Assembly: GCA_015179045.1 (NCBI GenBank)
Contig: WHUZ01000045.1
Span: forward strand, 186,001 to 250,000
Length of the DNA stretch: 64,000 nucleotides
Origin: Kalaharituber pfeilii
Taxonomy: Eukaryota > Ascomycota > Pezizomycetes > Pezizales > Pezizaceae
Reading direction: 5' to 3'
Positions 57,041 through 64,000 of the stretch are shown here, in pieces (the stretch's first letter is position 1; the number at the start of each line of letters is the position of its first letter). The notes under the pieces were generated by a model, which was given only the letters and a program-made list of their open reading frames with translations, made no database searches and was not told the DNA's origin. The position numbers and the translations under genes were made by a program.

Positions 57041-57865
57041 AGCGGCCTTGGAGCTAAGCCTACGAGTACAGGGGCTCTGACGCCGCCACCAAGAGAAGAG
57101 GTTCGCCCCAGGTAGAGCGAGGCAATGCTAGGGGCCGAGTTTAAGGATACACCAGAGGGAGTTCACCATGCACCTCTCGACGTGCTATCGGCTTTGGGCG
57201 GACCATTGGGACCAGCAATGCAATGCACAATGACGATCTTTCTTCTCCGTTCCTGCGCGGGCCCACACCCGATGGAGACTAAGATGGAGCGTGTAGCTTC
57301 CTGGACTGCCGCTGCTGTTGCCCACGCTGCTGCTACTGCCATCGGTAAACGTGTAGAAATATAGAGGGATAACGCAGGATGCGGCACGACTGAATTCCTT
57401 TATAATCTAGCTCATACATGACAAGGTTTCCAGAGCCATATTTATATATCGAAAATACTAACACGAAGGTGCATACAAAACCATGGACCACAATAGCTAA
57501 AGCATTCGGTTTGCCAGGTATGGAGAGTGCACGGTCCACCTCATAGCCTCTACTTGACATCCGACAGTGCAAGGCAACTCCGATGAGATCGACAATCATG
57601 TGCGGTCCGAACATTGTTGCAGATCTCTCGCACAATATACCTTAGCTAGTCAAAACAACGTGCTTTTTGCAGCGTCAACAGCTGCAGGGATGCTCATAAT
57701 GTTGTGCGGCGATTGTGCATGCTTGGTGCATTCGCATCTACTCAGGCAGGTCGGGTGGATGGTGCAGTAGTCACAGAAGCAAATGGAGAGCTCGCAGGTG
57801 CAGAAAAGGTCTGGCTGGCGATCGCGGTGGGGTACGTGGACAGTACTCGAGTACAGTAGGTGTTA

Positions 57866-57895
57866 TTTTTTTTTTTTTTTTTTTTTAATCACATA
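57866..57895 (-). mobile_element. 30-bp LINE insertion (family A) with 13-bp TSD
   Basis: Only T21 plus AATCACATA, the complement of the last nine bases of tail A, were inserted. TSD ACAGTAGGTGTTA at 57853-57865 and 57896-57908. Confidence 0.85.
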
Positions 57896-58214
57896 ACAGT
57901 AGGTGTTAGGGATAATTCAACCAACCGATCTATTATCCGTTGCACCAAAGGTACGTCACGTTGCCGTGGGTTGGACTACTTGAAGGTCTTCGGCCGTCTT
58001 ATGGGCAGTAGTGATTGTACTGCGTAGCTCCGGAACCTCTCCGGGCAGGCACATTCTGCCTTCGGCTCTCGGACCGCATCAGGCCATAAACCTTGACGTT
58101 ATGGTTGCAAGACAACTGCTACGCAGATCGATTGTTGGAATGTTGCACATACTGTCTCAATAATTGGTTGCTATTATGCATAGTATTGCATAGCTGCTGC
58201 ATTAATGGACTGTC

Positions 58215-58328
58215 ATTTTTTTTTTTTTTTTAACTTCATTATTCACATATCGCCCCTTCTGCTATGAGGAGGGCATCGGTAGTCTAGACCGTACTATTAA
58301 AAGTATCATTTACAGAGGAGATATCTTG
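58215..58328 (-). mobile_element. 114-bp LINE tail (family B) with 8-bp TSD
   Basis: T-rich run, then AACTTCATTATTCACATATC. TSD GGACTGTC at 58207-58214 and 58329-58336. Confidence 0.7.
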
Positions 58329-58467
58329 GGACTGTCTGTGCGGACTGTGATATTGTGCGGACTGCTGTGTAAGATGGAGCTGGAAGTCAGTTACAGTTGT
58401 AGGTGCTGCAAGTGCTGCAGGTATCACGGATGCACGAGACAGGAGAGGCGAGGCACACTATGAGAGT

Positions 58468-58577
58468 CCATTGACTGTTACCTATTTTTCCAATTTCTTC
58501 TTATCTCTTATTATTGTTATGTATACAACCTCGCCATAGTGGCACGCGAGTAATGATTTAAAAACAAAAAGGAAAAA
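58468..58577 (+). mobile_element. 110-bp LINE tail (family B) with 13-bp TSD
   Basis: CTCGCCATAGTGGCACGCGA, GTAATGATTT and an A-rich end. TSD ACACTATGAGAGT at 58455-58467 and 58578-58590. Confidence 0.9.
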
Positions 58578-59107
58578 ACACTATGAGAGTGAATGAATGT
58601 AACTCGACCAGTGAAAACTACATACAGGCGAGCAGGTGAAGGGTATGTGTAGATGAGAGCTCTGCCGTGGTGAACAGCTGTATGATATATAGTCTATAGA
58701 TGAAAGAGTGTGAACATGAGGTGAATACATATGAATAGATATAAACTTCGCCATTCCTTTTTGAATATCATTACTTGCATGCTACCCTGAAGGAAATAAT
58801 GAAATAAGTACAAAGACAGTCAAAAACCGCATAGAGGCCCACGACCCTCGCTAGTAAGGTAGCTGGAAATAGGAGAAGTGAAAATAAAACCAAAGCCAAA
58901 CACAAGCAATGTGATGCCCATGAATCTCTCTGTGATACAGGCAAAAGGAAACAGACCAGGTTAACCTCACTCATCATGGCGGAGCACGTTTCCATGATTT
59001 CGGCAATATTCACCAATCACGTTATTTTGGTCGCCAAGCACTGTTACGGCACTTGTTCTACTGTCACATAGTAGCTATCCTGCAGGGCATTTTTCAATGG
59101 CAGTGGT

Positions 59108-59173
59108 ACCTCGCCATAGCCTATCAGGCAGCACGCGAGTAATGATACTAAAAAAAAAAAAAAAAAAAAAAAA
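59108..59173 (+). mobile_element. 66-bp LINE tail (family B) with 12-bp TSD
   Basis: ACCTCGCCATAGCCTATCAG, GCACGCGAGTAATG and poly-A. TSD AATGGCAGTGGT at 59096-59107 and 59174-59185. Confidence 0.9.
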
Positions 59174-59338
59174 AATGGCAGTGGTGGCTCAAGTATCAGT
59201 GACTGTAAGTGCTTGAAGTCTCTAATGATCTTAAGGGCGCAATTAAAATTCTTCATGCATACAGTCAGGACAGTCTATTTTCCATAATTATGCAAAACTC
59301 AGCAATCTGCGCAGACAATCCAGAAACATCCCATCTGA

Positions 59339-59398
59339 AAGCCCTGCCATGGCGAACAGCTGCACGCGGGGTCACGTGATTTAAAAAAAAAACAAAAG
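59339..59398 (+). mobile_element. LINE tail (family A)
   Basis: GCCCTGCCATGGCGAACAGC, GCGGGGTCACGTGATTT, A-rich end. A diverged TSD is possible (CCCATCTGAA and CCCAATCTAA). Confidence 0.7.
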
Positions 59399-59929
59399 AA
59401 CCCCAATCTAAGGCAATACATCTGTAGAAGGTAATTTTACTAGTATGGTCCTGATGAGTGTGTTACTGTAGCAGATATGCAATACAATAGCTGCCAAATT
59501 ATTGAGACCGTCTGTGCAACATTCCAACAATCGATCTGCGTAGACGTTGTCTTGCAACCATAGCGTCAAAGTTTATGGCCTTATGTGGTCCGAGAGCCGC
59601 AGGCAGAATGTGCCTGCCCGGAGAGGTTCTGGCGTAGCTCTATTACAGTCAGACCTTGCTATAATGAACCTCGCTATAGTGAAAACCTTGCTATAATGAA
59701 CACACCACGCTCTCGGATTTCCATCCCCACACAATTTGACCTTGCTATAGTGAAATCACACCAAATAGTGTAATGAAAAAAAATCTAGAGGAAGTTATTT
59801 TTATCTACATAAAAATTGTTCTTGCTATAATGAAAAGATGCTCATGAAATCCATAGAAACCCCCTTGCTACTGCCTTGCCTCCTGCGCACCAGTGATTCT
59901 TGAGCAGCCCAGAAAACAGCAACTATGTC

Positions 59930-59987
59930 TTTTTTTTTTTTTTTTTAATCACATAACCCCGCTTGTAGCACTTGGCCATGGCAGGGT
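59930..59987 (-). mobile_element. 58-bp LINE tail (family A) with 13-bp TSD
   Basis: T17, AATCACATAACCCCGCTTG, GGCCATGGCAGGGT. TSD CAGCAACTATGTC at 59917-59929 and 59988-60000. It sits within the pogo-like element. Confidence 0.95.
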
Positions 59988-60112
59988 CAGCAACTATGTC
60001 GCTAGGTTGGTTTTAAACCAAGTTGTGAGTGTCTGTTGCTTCCGGGTATATTGCTCGTACAATTGTCGCCGCTGGCTAGTAGATATCTCGTCTGATCACG
60101 GATGTCAATCTA

Positions 60113-60189
60113 CAGTGACCCGTGAAAAGTCTTGGGGATTGGGCAATATTGGGGCAAGTGTATCATGCAAGCCCTTTTACAGGTCACTA
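60113..60189. mobile_element. MITE related to the one at 44815
   Basis: 77 bp, TA on both sides, ends CAGTGACCCGTGAAAAGTCT and a diverged complement. The interior GGCAATATTGGGGCAAGTGT matches the 44815 copy closely. Confidence 0.75.
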
Positions 60190-61810
60190 TACTATTGATT
60201 TACTTTTAATTTATATTTTCTCCCACTATCACTGCTCCTTACATATCTATTTCCATTCCTAATCATCACTACCACCACCGTCCCATTCGAATTGATTTCT
60301 TAATGTGGCTATTTCCATTACTAGTAAGTCTTAATTAGTAGCGAAGCTCAGCAAGACTCATGAACTCAGCTGCCAAGACTATATGACTAATTTGCTACAA
60401 TTTTCTATACTGAAAACCTTGCTATAGTGAAAACAAAGGGCCGAATTTTATGTATTCATTATAGCAAGGTCTGACTGTAGGTGGTCACCACCCTGACAGT
60501 AGGACGGAGGCAATGAGGGTGGGGATTGCGGAAATATGGAGGAGGCAACGGGGGATTGTGGACGGACTCGGGTCATATAAGGCGGATTCCTTTGTGGGAG
60601 CTAGGAGTAGGGGAGCTGGTGAGGTGGCTGTGCAGGAGGGCGCCGGCTGGGAAATAATTCTGGTTATGAGCTGTGCGCAGGAGGAGTATGGACAGTAGAG
60701 CGCGCTGGTTGGGAGCCCGCATGGTATTGGGCTGGCAGCACAATGGCATTGATCAGCCAGTTGGGAGAGCGTGGATTCCGTGTCAATGGTGCCGGAAGTT
60801 AAGAGCGGGCATGTAACATTTCTTGCTCCGATCATTAACCTTCTTTGGTTTGTTTTAGGCCAGATTTAGACTAGTCTAAGTCGTTTGTGCTCTAACTTAA
60901 ATAGGCACATTTTGCCTTGGCGTTTGCCGCTTGGCAGTTTTGCCTCCAAAAAGCCTAAGCTTGGCGGTTATCAGCTCCACCAATCTTTCCTCAAATAAAA
61001 ATTTGATATCATATATTTGTTCAACGCTCGAAAAGGAACTATGATATCCCATTTTTTATTTGAAAAAAGATTGGTGGAGCTGACCGGGCTGGAAAATTTT
61101 GGTGGGTGGATATGTCCGCTTTTCAACTTTCGGCGCCATAGTTGATGTATATCAGGCAGTTTTGGGAGCACGTGTAGGAGAATGGAGGAGAAACAGGGAG
61201 AGGGCCCTTGCAGATCTGAAGGAAGTGTCGATAATTACAAGGTGAAAAATAGAGTAGTAGTGAATGGAAGGGCCAATGACGCGTAACGCGCGTTGAAATG
61301 GAGGGCTGGTGGGTTTTTGATGTAGAAAATAGGGCGATGCGGCCAAAGGGCCAAGATCCTCTGTTTGGGAATTCAAAAAGAGGAAGTATTTGCTCCGAAG
61401 CCTGTATGGATCATTACAGGTTTGGAGATACGATCGCGGCTGGTGAAGCGCACGTCGGAGCGAGGAGGAAAGGATCGCTGAGAGGGCCCGGGTACTTGCT
61501 GTCGTTCTGAGAGGAAGTCTTGCAGGTTGGTTGGTTAAAGCAAAATATATAAATGAGGTAGCGAGCACCGGACCACAGGCTGCGAGGTCTCAGAGAAGAA
61601 TTACAGTACACCACTTCATGCAGAGGCGCTGCTAGGGAGGGCTAACAATTTGAATCTTCTAGTTGACGATTTGATTTGTTCTTCATTTCTCGCTCCATAA
61701 CATCATTGCTCGCGTCTCTCAGGCTGGGTACAGTACGAGATCACGTTACACGTACAGTTATCGCCTGTATGAGAGTATGATGCCCTGGGGACTATCATAT
61801 GACGAGATCA

Positions 61811-62390
61811 CTAGTTACCAGAAAGTACCACTACTAACTGAGGCGATTATAGTGCCTTGGCCCCTTCGTTCATTGGCCTATTGGCTGGTAGCGTCCAGTG
61901 CCAACGTAGCGCCTTTTACCAGTCAAATATTTGACGCTCCTCTGGTAAGTAGTGCCGCAGACACCCGCGTATTCCCGTCCCGATTCACGTCACACTCAGC
62001 GCATATCTACAAACAGGAATAACGCACACATATCCTATTCATATATATATCTTCATCACACTTCAATTCTCTTGAAATCTGATTCGGAGTTTCAATCTGA
62101 ATTAAGAATCATAAGCATCATAATAGCTTTTCCGTCGCTCCTAATCTCTTGTTGTATTACAGCTCGTTGACTAAAACGGGGCATGTTGCAGCGTATGCGG
62201 TGATGTGTAGAGGCATACTCGCTGGTCCAAAAAACGGCTGACTAATTGTGTGGAGATAGTTCATAGCACAGACTAATGAATTTCAGAAGGGTAAAAAGGG
62301 GTGCCTCACGACACCTGCCTAGTTCGGCTGGCGTATTTTTCTCTACTACTTTATGGTAGTCACCCCCAGTTGTTCGTCGACAGCCCCTAC
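61811..62390. mobile_element. DNA element with TAGGGGTTGTCGACG ends, copy 2 (left end lost)
   Basis: It matches 43551-44139 over about 580 bp. The right terminal repeat is intact (GTTGTTCGTCGACAGCCCCT); the left terminal block is missing apart from the inner GTTACCAGAAAGTACC. Confidence 0.8.
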
Positions 62391-62663
62391 TATAAATGAA
62401 ATAAAGAAATAGCATGACATACTCATAGAACAATAAATTAACATTCCGTGCGTCGCCGTTCCACCCACTCCTCTGTAAATAACAGTTGGAGATCATACAA
62501 CCACCGTACAGACCTTGAATGAGAGGAATGCTCCAGCTGGGCTTGCCACGAGTACGCGATAAAAGTATGTATGTACTCATCGACTTCATCCCATACGTAG
62601 CACCAATGCTGCCATAAACCCGCCTAATGCTGCTACTATCCGCGCTCCGCCGCCCCCTGCCGT

Positions 62664-63405
62664 CTAGTTTCTCCACAATATCACCTCCACTCCCCTCGGC
62701 GGCACCACCACACCCTGCTCCACATTCGTCCACCTCAAAAGCCACACTCCATCCTTACCATCGTCTCGTGGGAAAACGTACCATGTCCCGTACCCTCTGG
62801 TACCCTCGCCTTCATCATAATCGAGTGCAGGCCCACCGCAGTGCGCACCGCAGCCACGGCCTGTAGCGGTAAAGTTCGTGTACAGCACATTTGCAATCTA
62901 AGGTTTTTTTCCGTCAATACTGACAAGGGGATTGGGAAACAAAAGTTAATGCGTAGCGAAGGAATACGCACCTTGGGAATACCAGGTCCGTACCGGAGTG
63001 CAAAATGGCCGATGAAACGCTTAGGAGGATGGCTCCCACAACTGTGACTCACAGGATACAGGGGGAAGAGGTATCCCCAGGCATTATCGTCTTGTTTGCG
63101 GAGGAACCCTTCTGGCATAGGGTCGAGATACTAGTTTTTTTTCCGTTGACATTAATTTTAGACCAACTTGAAAGCAAAGCTCAGCGTACGCTATTAAACC
63201 CTTGCCAACCCTGGGTTGCATTGACAATAACATCACCTGTGGTGAGGTCCAGCTCGACATAATGGTTAAAAATGGGCCCGGGTGGTGGGAAGCGGTAGTC
63301 ATTCCATGCCCGGAGACGAAAGGGGAAAATAGTGCCACCTTGTGCAATGGCAGTGGAGAGGAAGAGGAGGAAGGCGACGAAGACGTGTGCGTTAACGGCC
63401 ATCAT
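62664..63405 (-). CDS. Small secreted protein, copy 3 of 3 (intact)
   Basis: Exons 63405-63190, 63130-62972 and 62897-62664 give 202 aa with all junctions in phase 0 (introns 59 and 74 nt). Signal peptide MMAVNAHVFVAFLLFLSTAI, likely cleavage after AQ. Blocks: FRLRAWNDYRFPPPGPIFNH, FNS|YLDPMPEGFLRKQD, WGYLFPLYPV, RFIGHFALRYGPGIPK, LYTNFTATGRGCGAHCGG, YDEGEGTRGYGTWYVFPRDD, LLRWTNVEQGVVVPP and a terminal ILWRN. It is the reference copy for the family and is about 75% identical by eye to copy 2. Secretion is predicted. I do not recognise the fold and assign no function. Confidence 0.8.
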
Positions 63406-63474
63406 AGTTGTGTGGAGGTCAAGTGCTTGCTGTGGTGTGGGTCACTGGCGAAGACGGGTCGGGCACTCGTGAAA

Positions 63475-63495
63475 GGGACGGTATTTAAGAACACA
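63475..63495 (-). promoter_or_regulatory. Conserved TATA-like site upstream of secreted copy 3
   Basis: Minus-strand GTTCTTAAATACC lies about 75 bp upstream of the start codon. GAACAAATCACGTT (63648-63661) is shared with copy 2, so the promoter was duplicated with the gene. Confidence 0.45.
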
Positions 63496-63949
63496 GTTTC
63501 GCTCGGACCATTACGAGCAATTTTCAAATGGCAATACTTTCCCATTGCCATATCGGGAGCCTGGGACATACACTGCTCGGCAGGTGGGCTCCATTGGTTC
63601 ATGCAACTAACGTAGAAACAATCCTGTACATAGTGAGATTTTGCTGAACAAATCACGTTGAACACAGTTACGAGATATTGCTTGTGTATTACAAAAGGTC
63701 AATTTTTCCGCACGCTGGTAATCTATTTTTTTGTCAGTACTGTTACATCATTGACGTTCCTGCAAGGATTGGGATTGGATTGGGTTACAGGTCCGGGTGT
63801 TGAGGATCATTCGTACTTAATAGTAACATTACATCAGGCTGCTGTTTGATTACCTAGAATTGGGGAGTTGAATTCCCGGATGTTGCAGCCACGGGATGCT
63901 GGAACCACAAAAATTGAATACTGCAAACACCTGCAGATTTCCATTTAGT

Positions 63950-64000
63950 ATTTTTTTGTTTATTATTATCACGTAACACTACTTGCCACTATTCGCTATG
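63950..64000 (-). mobile_element. LINE tail (family A), cut by the window end
   Basis: T-rich run, then ATCACGTAACACTACTTGCC and TTCGCTATG match the complement of tail A. Confidence 0.6.

Larger units (their letters stand above)
58016..59645. repeat. 145-bp inverted duplication around a nested-insertion cluster
   Basis: About 58016-58165 (GGAACCTCTCCGGGCAGGCA, ATTCTGCC, GATCGATTGTTGGAATG) recurs inverted at about 59500-59641. The 1.33 kb between them contain at least four LINE tails. It could be the TIRs of one element of about 1.6 kb, or two copies of a shorter one. Confidence 0.7.
59646..60477. mobile_element. Pogo-like element with two nested insertions
   Basis: Ends CAGTCAGACCTTGCTATAAT and complement, with TA on both sides. 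Subterminal CTTGCTATA(G/A)TGAA repeats occur at the left end (four times) and right end (twice), as in pogo/Fot1-type elements. A LINE tail (59930-59987) and a MITE (60113-60189) sit inside it. No transposase, so non-autonomous. Confidence 0.8.

Noticed and set aside
1..64000. CRISPR array, rRNA or bacterial operon
   Set aside because: No regularly spaced repeats with unique spacers, no rRNA-like stretch, and the genes carry introns.

Overview
This 64 kb window looks like transposon-rich nuclear DNA of a filamentous ascomycete. Genes are split by short GT-AG introns (about 42-92 nt). There is a fungal-type NACHT receptor, BTB/POZ genes and Tad1-like LINE fragments ending in RNase H. A Pezizomycete (truffle or morel relative) would fit, but that is inference. 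I saw no bacterial operons, CRISPR array or rRNA, and did not recognise a tRNA.

Layout. 1-1116: 3' end of a plus-strand LINE. 1368-4591: a decayed BTB gene and a second BTB gene whose 3' end is damaged by a LINE insertion. 4998-6584: a complete but dead Tc1/mariner element with long TIRs. 6900-11800: MITEs, an inverted-repeat element and LINE pieces. 11845-15208 (minus): a seven-exon NACHT (NLR/STAND) gene of about 978 aa whose reading frame closes exactly, with LINE sequence next to both ends. 18938-20735 (minus): an orphan exon-bearing locus and an intact BTB gene. 21344-22999: a fold-back element. 24740-27800: little recognisable. 27801-36098 (plus): a 26-exon gene for a protein of about 2242 aa resembling TRANK1-type UvrD-like P-loop NTPases, ending in IQ motifs and a Lys/Gly-rich repeat tail. 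36390-38764: a 12-bp minisatellite and a second, larger fold-back element. 39405-41030: a LINE RNase H region split by a hAT-like element with a perfect 8-bp target-site duplication (TSD). 41916-42719, 52913-53623 and 62664-63405 (all minus): three paralogous three-exon genes for small secreted proteins, embedded in transposon debris.

The most striking features are (i) this three-copy secreted-protein family, not assigned to any family I recognise; (ii) the very large UvrD-like/IQ-motif gene; and (iii) at least fifteen 30-320 bp 5'-truncated LINE tails, most with 8-14 bp TSDs, one only 30 bp long. Splice sites were read by eye: phase-consistent models are reliable in outline, but individual junctions could be wrong. 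The genes do not form an obvious pathway. NLR, BTB and UvrD-like families are commonly expanded in such fungi, and the window reads as a fast-evolving accessory region.
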